IMG/VR virus record: IMGVR_UViG_3300012922_000009
Span: 1 to 50,121 of that record
Source: a virus
DNA: 50,121 nucleotides
Strand: one strand, 5' to 3'
Shown: positions 23,272-28,728 of the stretch, piece after piece
Layout of the letters: each line of letters starts with the position of its first letter
Numbering within the stretch: position 1 is the first letter of the stretch
Translations under genes and position numbers: made by a program
Notes under the pieces: model-generated
What the model saw: only the letters and a program-made list of their open reading frames with translations
The model's database searches: none
What the model was told of the DNA's origin: nothing

Positions 23272-24858
23272 TTATTGCCCTCTCGCCCACCGCAGCACCT
23301 TCTTCAATGCGGTAGCGTCAGTGGTGATCTTGTTATTCCAGATGTTCTTGGGGGCCCCAATGGCCTCGTACAAGAAGGTCTTCATCTGCGCAGGAGAGTA
23401 TGGATTGAAGTGGTACGCCGTGAGCTTGCCCGTACCGCTACAACGTACACAAGGATGGAGCGTCGCTCCGATCTTCTTCCCGGGCTTCTTAGCGTAACCT
23501 GCGCAGCGCCAACACGCTTGGCGGCTGACTGTCCCGCCCCCGCAGCAATCACAGCGCTTCTGCCGAGCAAACGCTGCCACTCCTTCGCGTTGAATGTAGC
23601 GAAGGCCTTCACCTGCGCTGATCTCTTTCGCAGCTTCTGCGCGGGCTTGTAGGGTAGATAGACGATGGTGCTGGAGCTCGACATTGATCCGTACCCCTTT
23701 CAGTTGCATCTCTACCGTTGCGGGGTAGAGAGATGTGGCGAGTTCGTACTGGGCTTGGCAGCCTGCGGCCTCCATCTCGGGGAGCATACAGGCAGCCAGC
23801 CAGCGCGTGACGTAGGCATCGTTCCCGTTCAAGATGAACATCTTCTCGTTGTGCTGGGGATCATCCGGGAGTGGATAGTCCTTCCACCAGGGCAAGTTGA
23901 AGTAGAGGGAGGCGAGGAACGCGAGGCCCTTGCGGCTCATACGGCTGGGCGTAATCGCTTTATCTTCTTCGTCCGTGTCACCAGATCCCGCAAGGTCAGG
24001 CTCCAGAGCCCACCACATTTGTTGTGTGTCGTGATGATAGTGACGTACACGGAGATCATAGAAGAGTCGCATCGCTGGCACGTCGAACCCAGGTCCGTTG
24101 TGTCCAACTTTCGGCACGTCGGACAGAAGAATCTGCTTCCCGTATAGGTCAAAGTAGTGTCCCCACATCGCTACATACGGTTGCATGTCGTCTCCGCAGA
24201 AGCCGCTGCAGAGCAGTGCGGTCATGTCCCACTTCGTCTCAATGTCCCACGCCACCAATCGAGAGTGAAGAATCTTCTCCACTTGGGCTTGGGTCTGGAG
24301 ACGGAGGGGTACCGGGAACGCATCACGGGGTAGATCACCAGCAAGCCAGCGTCTACCTCGACGGAGATCCATTCCCAGTAGATAGCGCCCTGGCGTAGGC
24401 TTGCGGAGCACTCCAGCGGGATGGAGGGTGGTGAGCACCAGACCGTCCGGTGTGTCCCAGAAGTAACCACGACGGTCTTCGATACCTTTGGCTCCAAGGA
24501 TACCCCGCCCGGCAGTCGGCCATCGAGTACCGAGACAGGCGTATGATGCCTCGTTGCCGAGCGTGATAGTAAGGCTAGGCCGGAGTCTTCGACGGAGCTG
24601 TTGAAGCTGCTCAACTCCTTCAAGTACTCTTCCGGGCTCGTGAGCTTTGAAGTCGTTGGCCGGGGGACGCCAGCCACAGACGTTGGCGATGTTGACATCT
24701 TGGCGTCGGAGTCCGACGCTTCCGAGGACGGTGTCGAGGAGTTCCCCGGCTCGTCCAATGAACGGTCGTCCTTCACGTTCTTCATCCTCCCCAGGATCAC
24801 GTCCAATCAACAGGATGTGTCCCGGCTCTGGGTGGTTGATCTCTGGCGGTACGAACAT
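23272..24858 (-). CDS. Uracil-DNA glycosylase / 3'-5' exonuclease / polymerase N-terminal part
   Basis: A 528-aa multidomain protein. Residues 1-190 look like a family 4 uracil-DNA glycosylase: IGRDPGEDEEREGRPFIGRAGELL (about 18-42), NVCGWRPP, TLGNEA and TTLHPAGVL. Residues 200-370 carry a DnaQ-like exonuclease: LVAWDIETK (ExoI), HNGPGFDVPAM (ExoII), NGNDAYVT (ExoIII). From about 430 a cysteine-rich insert (CDCCGGG, CWRC, CVRCSGTG) precedes a thumb-like end (ITTDATALKKVL). It therefore seems to be the front half of a family A polymerase with UDG fused at its N-terminus. Begins in a TAATG overlap. Confidence 0.75.
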   Translation of the reverse strand: MFVPPEINHPEPGHILLIGRDPGEDEEREGRPFIGRAGELLDTVLGSVGLRRQDVNIANVCGWRPPANDFKAHEPGRVLEGVEQLQQLRRRLRPSLTITLGNEASYACLGTRWPTAGRGILGAKGIEDRRGYFWDTPDGLVLTTLHPAGVLRKPTPGRYLLGMDLRRGRRWLAGDLPRDAFPVPLRLQTQAQVEKILHSRLVAWDIETKWDMTALLCSGFCGDDMQPYVAMWGHYFDLYGKQILLSDVPKVGHNGPGFDVPAMRLFYDLRVRHYHHDTQQMWWALEPDLAGSGDTDEEDKAITPSRMSRKGLAFLASLYFNLPWWKDYPLPDDPQHNEKMFILNGNDAYVTRWLAACMLPEMEAAGCQAQYELATSLYPATVEMQLKGVRINVELQHHRLSTLQARAEAAKEISAGEGLRYIQREGVAAFARQKRCDCCGGGTVSRQACWRCAGYAKKPGKKIGATLHPCVRCSGTGKLTAYHFNPYSPAQMKTFLYEAIGAPKNIWNNKITTDATALKKVLRWARGQ

Positions 24859-25070
24859 TATGGCCGAAGGATGCGGCTCTCAGGCTGCTTCGCTGCCATG
24901 AGCATGCCTTGCACCGCGCTCGTCAAGATACCGACGGCGGCATAGAGGTTCGCGACGTTGGACTGGATACTGATCTGGCCATCCGGCTCCAGCGTCACCA
25001 TGATCTGTGCCTTGGGTGGCGCGACCGGCCGCATGGGCGGCGGGGCGTCGAGGTTGATGACATCAGTCAT
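24858..25070 (-). CDS. Small hypothetical protein
   Basis: A 70-aa protein with a Pro-rich N-terminus (LDAPPPMRPVAPP) and a beta-strand start (QIMVTLEPDGQISIQS) plus helix. The stop forms TAATG with the UDG-polymerase start, so they are coupled. No family recognised. Confidence 0.5.
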   Translation of the reverse strand: MTDVINLDAPPPMRPVAPPKAQIMVTLEPDGQISIQSNVANLYAAVGILTSAVQGMLMAAKQPESRILRP

Positions 25071-25290
25071 GAGCTGGCTCCGTCGGCTTGGGGGACGGCT
25101 TCGATGCTTCCCGGGCTTCCTGGAAGATCTCCGCCAAGGACTTGTTCAGGTGCTGCATGATCTGGAGCGCTCCCTCCGGGTCCATCACGGGGATCGTTCC
25201 CGTAAACTCCCGGAGCAGGATCGTCCGCTCCGTGTGCTTCTTCGACGGCGCGTGCCGCCGTAGCTGGATCTTGAGAGAGACCAACCACAT
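25063..25290 (-). CDS. Small helical protein
   Basis: A 75-aa protein: a basic N-terminus (SLKIQLRRHAPSKK) and a helix MDPEGALQIMQHLNKSLAEIFQEA. It overlaps the 25070 start by 8 nt and is entirely inside the 25067-25570 frame, so its codons decide the reading here. I consider it real. Confidence 0.5.
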   Translation of the reverse strand: MWLVSLKIQLRRHAPSKKHTERTILLREFTGTIPVMDPEGALQIMQHLNKSLAEIFQEAREASKPSPKPTEPAHD

Positions 25291-25570
25291 AGTTCACATC
25301 CATGAGGAAGTTGTCGAGAGCGGCACCCATGGAGGCGTAGCCGTCCGCCTTCCCGATCACGGTGTCGGCACGGTTGCCGAGGGCCGCGTCGCGAATGAAG
25401 CGGATGATGGGCTTGAGCAGGGGCTCGATGAGAAGCAGACAGTTCCGACAGGGACGGCCCTTGGACTCCGTGTGATCGCACAGGAAGCCTGCGCAGCCAC
25501 GCCAGAACTGATTCCCCAAGTGCTCTTCGTCTGCAGCGGAACCGATACGTTGGTACTTGAGTGACGACAT
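25067..25570 (-). CDS. Zinc-binding protein with uncertain C-terminus
   Basis: A 167-aa frame from ATG 25570 (MSSLKYQRIGSAADE). Cysteines CAGFLC and CRNC (about residues 25-45) may bind a metal, followed by helix-rich sequence to about residue 95. After 25290 it overlaps the small helical gene and becomes Gly/Pro/Ala-rich, probably non-coding read-through. The real protein may be 95 aa with an undetected frameshift or an overlapping pair. Confidence 0.45.
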   Translation of the reverse strand: MSSLKYQRIGSAADEEHLGNQFWRGCAGFLCDHTESKGRPCRNCLLLIEPLLKPIIRFIRDAALGNRADTVIGKADGYASMGAALDNFLMDVNYVVGLSQDPATAARAVEEAHGADDPAPGVYGNDPRDGPGGSAPDHAAPEQVLGGDLPGSPGSIEAVPQADGASS

Positions 25571-25750
25571 CCGTTGATGCTTCACAACTCTTGCCTCACA
25601 AGAGGGTCTGGGAAGGGTGGCAGACTGGTGGAGGCAGGCGGAGCGGGGGGCTTGCCTACCGTGCGTGTTGTATCTGCCCTTTCGCACAGTACAACCAGCG
25701 GGGCCGACTTCCCATCAGACGACGTACCGCCTTACGCGGTGTACTGTGAG
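25571..25750. other. Spacer between tRNA array and replication genes
   Basis: No convincing gene. It has two hairpins: a 6-bp CTCTTG/CAAGAG at 25588-25604 and a GTACCGC/GCGGTGTAC-like one at about 25723-25744 just after the last tRNA. The latter could end the tRNA transcript. Confidence 0.35.
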
Positions 25751-25821
25751 TTGGAGAGGTAGGAGTCGGACCCACATTCGACGGTTCAAGGCCGTCTGTC
25801 CTGCCATTGGACGACTCTCCA
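25751..25821 (-). tRNA. tRNA-Gln(UUG), C33
   Basis: Acceptor TGGAGAG/CTCTCCA, discriminator A. Anticodon arm GACGG-CCTTGAA-CCGTC has C33 where U33 is almost universal. T loop is TCCGACT, lacking TTC. No CCA encoded. Last tRNA of the array. Confidence 0.8.
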
Positions 25822-25824
25822 GTA

Positions 25825-25893
25825 CAGCGAGTCTAGGTGTCGATCCCAGGACGGCAAGTTTTGGAGACTCGCCTGTACGCCGGTACACTCGCT
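25825..25893 (-). tRNA. tRNA-Trp(CCA)
   Basis: Perfect acceptor AGCGAGT/ACTCGCT, discriminator G. Anticodon loop CTCCAAA. The T loop is ATCGACA (A54) and the D arm is short, giving 69 nt. Confidence 0.8.
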
Positions 25894-25896
25894 ACA

Positions 25897-25968
25897 TGCA
25901 GCAACTAGGAATCGAACCTAGTCTCTCACCCATGTCAAGGGTGCGCGTTCCCATCTCGCTCTTGCTGC
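25897..25968 (-). tRNA. tRNA-Val(GAC)
   Basis: Acceptor GCAGCAA/TTGCTGC. Anticodon arm CACCC-TTGACAT-GGGTG. T arm CTAGG-TTCGATT-CCTAG is canonical. It abuts the deformylase gene stop at 25969. Confidence 0.85.
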
Positions 25969-26397
25969 TCAGTAATCGACGATCAACTTGCCCTTCAAGT
26001 GATCGAGCTCGTGGAGCAGGACTCTCGCCATCAGTCCTGTGGCGTGGATCTGTTCCCAGAGACCGTCCACGCTGCGGTAGTCCACGATCACTTCCAGCGA
26101 CCGCTTCACCGGCTTCGTGATCCCAGGGAGGGAGAGACAGCCTTCCTCCTGTTTGTTCCGGTTGATCGACTGGGCCCGGAGATGCGGGTTGATCAACGCC
26201 AGCTTCTGGTTCTCGATGTTCACCACGATCACTTGCACCGGCTCGCCCACCTGGATCGCGGAGAGTCCTACGCCGATCCCTTCTACTGTCTCGAACATGT
26301 CGTCGATCAATGTCCGAACCCCGTCGTCGATCTCCTTGAGCGGAAGAGACTTCCGACGGAGTGCCTTCATATCGAACTCTACGATGGTGCGCTTCAT
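25969..26397 (-). CDS. def: Peptide deformylase
   Basis: A 142-aa enzyme that removes the formyl group from the N-terminal Met of nascent proteins. All three motifs are present: GVGLSAIQVG (GxGLAAxQ type, about residue 42), EEGCLSLPG (EGCLS, about 86) and HELDHLKG (HEXXH, about 127). ATG 26397 is chosen because the upstream frame runs through tRNA-Ala. At 142 aa it is shorter than bacterial Defs (about 165-170), like phage deformylases. It lies inside the tRNA array, with tRNA-Val directly downstream. Confidence 0.9.
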   Translation of the reverse strand: MKRTIVEFDMKALRRKSLPLKEIDDGVRTLIDDMFETVEGIGVGLSAIQVGEPVQVIVVNIENQKLALINPHLRAQSINRNKQEEGCLSLPGITKPVKRSLEVIVDYRSVDGLWEQIHATGLMARVLLHELDHLKGKLIVDY

Positions 26398-26399
26398 AG

Positions 26400-26473
26400 T
26401 GGAGGCATGGGGATTCGAACCCCAGTCGCTAGTTTGCGGGACTAGCATAATGCCCAGACTATACGATACCCCC
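26400..26473 (-). tRNA. tRNA-Ala(CGC), C33
   Basis: Acceptor GGGGGTA/TGCCTCC has two wobble pairs. Anticodon arm CTAGT-CCCGCAA-ACTAG has C33. T arm TGGGG-TTCGAAT-CCCCA is canonical. Its 5' end is 4 nt from the RNase P RNA-like 3' end. Confidence 0.8.
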
Positions 26474-26477
26474 AAGA

Positions 26478-26680
26478 TGTGTGTTCCGTAGCCGCGATTC
26501 TGTTTTATCCCGTCATCTGTCTAAGCCCCAACCCGGGGTTCTCTAGGGTCAAGCGATCCCCTGTTTGGGTTGCAGCATTGCCGTGGTGCGAACCGCTACC
26601 CGCACTGCTTGGCGTCCCACGTCCCCATTGCTGTCGCGAACTTCCTCAGGTCTCTCGACCCGCGACGGGTCGAACACACA
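26478..26680 (-). ncRNA. rnpB: Compact RNase P RNA candidate (about 203 nt)
   Basis: The RNA subunit of RNase P, which cleaves tRNA 5' leaders. Seen in order: P1, a perfect 9-bp terminal helix (TGTGTGTTC 26680-26672 / GAACACACA 26486-26478); P2, CCCGTC/GACGGG; mini P3, GGTC-GAGA-GACC; CR I GAGGAAG (26641-26647); P4 CGCGA/TCGCG, differing in sequence from the common CCGGG/CCCGG but still paired; a CR III-like ACGGCAATG; P18-like CCCC-GGGTT-GGGG; CR IV AGACAGATGA; CR V ACAGAATCGCGGCTA. The specificity domain is reduced to a short hairpin (GTGCG/CGCAC). Normal bacterial P RNAs are 330-400 nt. It is flanked by tRNA-Gln (1 nt) and tRNA-Ala (4 nt). Not confirmed by a covariance model. Confidence 0.75.
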
Positions 26681-26681
26681 G

Positions 26682-26754
26682 TTGGGGGAGCAGGGGTCGA
26701 ACCTGCACTCTCCGGGTTCAGAGCCCGGCGTGTTGCCAGTTACACCATCCCTCA
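26682..26754 (-). tRNA. tRNA-Gln(CUG)
   Basis: Acceptor TGAGGGA/TCCCCCA with an A-C mismatch at position 3. Anticodon arm CCGGG-CTCTGAA-CCCGG. D arm of the Gln type (TGGTGTAACTGGCAACACG). The RNase P RNA-like 5' end is 1 nt past its 3' end. Confidence 0.85.
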
Positions 26755-26755
26755 G

Positions 26756-26827
26756 TCTGGCTACCGGGAGTCGAACCCGGACTAAGAGGATCGGAGCCTC
26801 TCGTGATGTCCGTTTCACTATAGCCAA
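26756..26827 (-). tRNA. tRNA-Arg(CCG)
   Basis: Acceptor TTGGCTA/TAGCCAG, anticodon loop CTCCGAT, canonical T arm CCGGG-TTCGACT-CCCGG. Confidence 0.85.
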
Positions 26828-26828
26828 G

Positions 26829-26900
26829 TCCGGCTGGTGGGAGTCGAACCCACACTGAAAGGTTCGTAGCCTTTCCGTCTCTCCGTTAGCTTACAGCCGA
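26829..26900 (-). tRNA. tRNA-Arg(ACG)
   Basis: Acceptor TCGGCTG/CAGCCGG, anticodon loop CTACGAA, T arm GTGGG-TTCGACT-CCCAC. The A34 would be expected to be read as inosine by host TadA. Confidence 0.85.
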
Positions 26901-26901
26901 G

Positions 26902-26974
26902 TTGGACTCCACGGAATCGAACCGCAGCCTGCTGCTTTTCAGGCAGCCGTGCGCACCAGCTACACCAGAATCCA
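26902..26974 (-). tRNA. tRNA-Phe(GAA)
   Basis: Acceptor TGGATTC/GAGTCCA, anticodon arm GCTGC-CTGAAAA-GCAGC, T loop TTCGATT. Confidence 0.85.
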
Positions 26975-26975
26975 G

Positions 26976-27044
26976 ACCGCTCGGAGGGACTCGAACCCTC
27001 ATTGCTCCGGTAGAAACGGAGTCGCTGTCCATCAGCACGAGCAG
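26976..27044 (-). tRNA. tRNA-Arg(UCU)
   Basis: Acceptor CTGCTCG/CGAGCGG, anticodon arm CTCCG-TTTCTAC-CGGAG, canonical T arm. The D arm is short (69 nt total). Confidence 0.8.
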
Positions 27045-27045
27045 A

Positions 27046-27300
27046 TTAGTGACGCTCTCGCCACCAACAGCTGGTGGGGCGTCCGATCACTGCTTCCCCG
27101 TATACCTTCCGTGTGACGAAGCACACCATCACGGGGCTTCCTACTGCTTGCAACCAATACGCTTCGGTCCCGGTTCCATCATAGCTCCGTGGCCAGTAGG
27201 CACGTACAGGGCAGCTGGGGCTCGACACGTCTGGACAGTAGCCCATGTCCTTCACTGTCAGGCCCTGTGTCATCAGGAGAGCTGCGAGCCAGGTCCACAT
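27046..27300 (-). CDS. Small exported or membrane-anchored protein in the tRNA array
   Basis: An 84-aa ORF between tRNA-Asp and tRNA-Arg. The N-terminus MWTWLAALLMTQGL is a short hydrophobic anchor. It has several cysteines and a WWRERH end. There is no strong ribosome site because it starts 2 nt from a tRNA 3' end, so processing would make its mRNA leaderless. Unknown function. Confidence 0.45.
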   Translation of the reverse strand: MWTWLAALLMTQGLTVKDMGYCPDVSSPSCPVRAYWPRSYDGTGTEAYWLQAVGSPVMVCFVTRKVYGEAVIGRPTSCWWRERH

Positions 27301-27301
27301 A

Positions 27302-27375
27302 CGCGACTGGAGGGATTCGAACCCTCGCTCTTCTCCGTGACAGGGAGATGGCTTGGACCGCTAGCCGACAATCGC
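27302..27375 (-). tRNA. tRNA-Asp(GUC)
   Basis: Acceptor GCGATTG/CAGTCGC, discriminator G as usual for Asp. Anticodon loop CTGTCAC. T arm GAGGG-TTCGAAT-CCCTC. Confidence 0.85.
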
Positions 27376-27377
27376 AT

Positions 27378-27476
27378 TGAGATAGTTTACTGTCATATCT
27401 CAGGACTATGTTCTCTTCACTACTCCACAACGACACAACCAGTACCGACTTGCACCCCACGGATAAATAATCCGTG
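27378..27476 (-). ncRNA. Structured spacer with two hairpins
   Basis: Hairpins TGAGATA/TATCTCA (27378-27402) and CACGGAT/ATCCGTG with a 5-nt loop (27458-27476) lie in a 125-nt gap between tRNA-Asp and tRNA-Ser(CGA). No gene or tRNA recognised. Confidence 0.3.
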
Positions 27477-27500
27477 TCCACCAATGTTTGTGTTTCATAG

Positions 27501-27583
27501 CGGAAGGTCAGAGACTCGAACTCTGGAACCCGTTAGGGCCAGCGGTTTTCGGGACCGTTTCCTCGACCGGCCGGACACCTTCC
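27501..27583 (-). tRNA. tRNA-Ser(CGA), C33
   Basis: Perfect acceptor GGAAGGT/ACCTTCC, discriminator G. Long class II variable arm. Anticodon loop CCCGAAA has C33, and the anticodon stem has an A-C mismatch. T loop TTCGAGT. Confidence 0.8.
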
Positions 27584-27585
27584 AT

Positions 27586-27672
27586 TTATTGCGGCTGTGC
27601 GCTCGCTCCACCATGATCTTCAGGAGCATCTGACAACTCTCGCCATCTACGCACAGCTTCATCTGTTGTCAT
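27586..27672 (-). CDS. Tiny ORF between tRNA genes
   Basis: A 28-aa ORF (MTTDEAVRRWRELSDAPEDHGG..) between two Ser tRNAs. It is amphipathic and helical at its start. No ribosome site is visible, so translation is uncertain. Confidence 0.25.
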   Translation of the reverse strand: MTTDEAVRRWRELSDAPEDHGGASAQPQ

Positions 27673-27673
27673 A

Positions 27674-27764
27674 CGGAGCGTCCAGGATTCGAACCTGGGT
27701 GGGGCCTCTGTGAGACTCCTCTGCGTTAGCACCGCAGCGCATTCAACCGCTCTGCCAACGCTCC
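27674..27764 (-). tRNA. tRNA-Ser(GCU)
   Basis: Acceptor GGAGCGT/ACGCTCC, discriminator G, class II with a long variable arm. Anticodon arm CTGCG-GTGCTAA-CGCAG (G32). Confidence 0.85.
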
Positions 27765-27767
27765 AAG

Positions 27768-27847
27768 TCGTGGACCTAGGGTTCGAACCTAGCATGCCGA
27801 AGCGTCTGGTTTACAGCCAGGTGGGACACCGTAGTCCCTTGTCCACG
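27768..27847 (-). tRNA. tRNA-Tyr(GUA)
   Basis: Perfect acceptor CGTGGAC/GTCCACG. Anticodon loop CTGTAAA. Medium variable arm, as in bacterial Tyr tRNAs. T arm CTAGG-TTCGAAC-CCTAG. Confidence 0.85.
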
Positions 27848-27850
27848 AAG

Positions 27851-27922
27851 AGCCAAGTGCGTGACTCGAACACGCGCTCCCGGTTTACGAAACCGGCGGT
27901 CTACCTGTTAACCTAACGAGGC
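27851..27922 (-). tRNA. tRNA-Thr(CGU) with acceptor mismatches
   Basis: Acceptor GCCTCGT/ACTTGGC has T-T and C-T mismatches at positions 4 and 5. Anticodon arm CCGGT-TTCGTAA-ACCGG. T arm canonical. The first 10 nt overlap the end of the 27913-28074 ORF. Confidence 0.75.
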
Positions 27923-28074
27923 GTAAGCTTCTCGAACTTCTTCAGCACATCCTTGAGCTTCTTCAGCCGGACTCCCTCTGCCACCTGCACGGAGAGTCCA
28001 TTTCGAAGCGCGTTGCCATAGGCCACGCTGGTCTCTAGCACCAGCTCTCGGATCTGCTGCATCGTCAACTCCAT
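27913..28074 (-). CDS. Small basic protein in the tRNA array
   Basis: A 53-aa, very helical ORF (MELTMQQIRELVLETSVAYGNALRN... KKLKDVLKKFEKLTPR). Its stop TAG lies inside the 5' end of tRNA-Thr(CGU), so the tRNA processing cut would remove the stop codon. Its ATG lies 3 nt from the tRNA-Asn 3' end, suggesting a leaderless message after processing. Function unknown. Confidence 0.5.
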   Translation of the reverse strand: MELTMQQIRELVLETSVAYGNALRNGLSVQVAEGVRLKKLKDVLKKFEKLTPR

Positions 28075-28076
28075 AA

Positions 28077-28148
28077 CTGGGACCGGAGGATTCGAACCTC
28101 CATCTCAGCGGGTAACAGCCGCGTGACTTGCCATTCGCCCAGATCCCA
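28077..28148 (-). tRNA. tRNA-Asn(GUU)
   Basis: Acceptor TGGGATC/GGTCCCA, discriminator G, anticodon loop CTGTTAC, T arm GGAGG-TTCGAAT-CCTCC. Confidence 0.85.
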
Positions 28149-28149
28149 A

Positions 28150-28224
28150 TGCAGTCAGGAGGATTCGAACCTCCACTTGTACCACCTTCTCAGGATGGCC
28201 CGTATACCGTTCCGGCATGACTGC
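28150..28224 (-). tRNA. tRNA-Leu(GAG) with short variable loop
   Basis: Perfect acceptor GCAGTCA/TGACTGC. Anticodon arm CCATC-CTGAGAA-GGTGG. Leu-type D arm (TGCCGGAACGG), but the variable region is only about 7 nt instead of a long arm. Confidence 0.8.
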
Positions 28225-28227
28225 GAG

Positions 28228-28301
28228 TCGTCGGTCGAGGATTCGAACCCCGTGTCCCCGGTTTATCAGACCGGTACTCCTACCATTCGAGCTGCCCGAC
28301 G
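28228..28301 (-). tRNA. tRNA-Ile(GAU)
   Basis: Acceptor CGTCGGG/ACCGACG with a G-A mismatch at position 7. Anticodon arm CCGGT-CTGATAA-ACCGG. T arm CGGGG-TTCGAAT-CCTCG. Confidence 0.8.
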
Positions 28302-28304
28302 AAG

Positions 28305-28377
28305 TTGGCCGCGTGGGCAATGATCCCACAACCTATCGGTTAAGAGCCGATTGCTCTGCCAGTTGAGCTAGCGACCA
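28305..28377 (-). tRNA. tRNA-Lys(CUU)
   Basis: Acceptor TGGTCGC/GCGGCCA, canonical D arm (TAGCTCAACTGGCAGAGCA), anticodon arm ATCGG-CTCTTAA-CCGAT. T loop ATCATTG deviates strongly from TTCGAnT. Confidence 0.8.
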
Positions 28378-28378
28378 G

Positions 28379-28462
28379 TGCACCTGGGAGGAGTTGAACC
28401 TCCATGACCTTGCGGTCACTGGTTTCTGAGACCAGTCTGTCTGCCAGTTCCAGCACAGATGC
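28379..28462 (-). tRNA. tRNA-Leu(CAG)
   Basis: Acceptor GCATCTG/CAGGTGC, class II long variable arm (GACCGCAAGGTC), anticodon loop CTCAGAA, T arm GGAGG-TTCAACT-CCTCC. Confidence 0.85.
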
Positions 28463-28532
28463 ATGATCGGTGGGCCGCTAAGCCCTACTCCCTGCCGATC
28501 CAGGTAGACGGTAATGAGCCGTCGGGCCCGAG
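28463..28532 (-). ncRNA. Structured remnant with CAU anticodon-like arm
   Basis: GACGG-CTCATTA-CCGTC (28507-28523) is a perfect anticodon-arm-like hairpin with CAT, followed by CCTG/CAGG and GATCGG/CCGATC helices. The acceptor and D arm are missing. Perhaps a decayed tRNA; see the inverted repeat at 28465-28695. Confidence 0.35.
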
Positions 28533-28603
28533 AGCTAAGAGCAGGAATCGAACCTGCGCTAGCTGCTTACCAAGCAGCTGGTCTACCACTAACCTATCGA
28601 AGC
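28533..28603 (-). tRNA. tRNA-Thr(GGU) with acceptor mismatches
   Basis: Acceptor GCTTCGA/TCTTAGC has the same T-T and C-T mismatches at positions 4 and 5 as tRNA-Thr(CGU). Anticodon arm GCTGC-TTGGTAA-GCAGC. T arm canonical. Confidence 0.75.
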
Positions 28604-28606
28604 AAG

Positions 28607-28679
28607 AGCCAGAGGACGGAGTTGAACCGTCACGATCCGCATTACAAGTGCGGCTTGGCATCCCGATAGCCGCTCTGAC
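28607..28679 (-). tRNA. tRNA-Thr(UGU)
   Basis: Acceptor GTCAGAG/CTCTGGC fully paired. Anticodon arm CCGCA-CTTGTAA-TGCGG. T arm GACGG-TTCAACT-CCGTC. Confidence 0.85.
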
Positions 28680-28728
28680 GTGAAGCCCACCGATCCGCAG
28701 ACCAGGGGCTAGTCTCTTCTATGTACAG

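Noticed and set aside
26549-26858. ORFs over the RNase P RNA-like region
   Set aside because: Both strands read through tRNA and P RNA core motifs, with Arg-rich shadow composition.
27179-27484. Minus-strand ORF MVDTDYLSVGCKSV..
   Set aside because: Most of it runs through the tRNA-Asp gene, so coding is unlikely.
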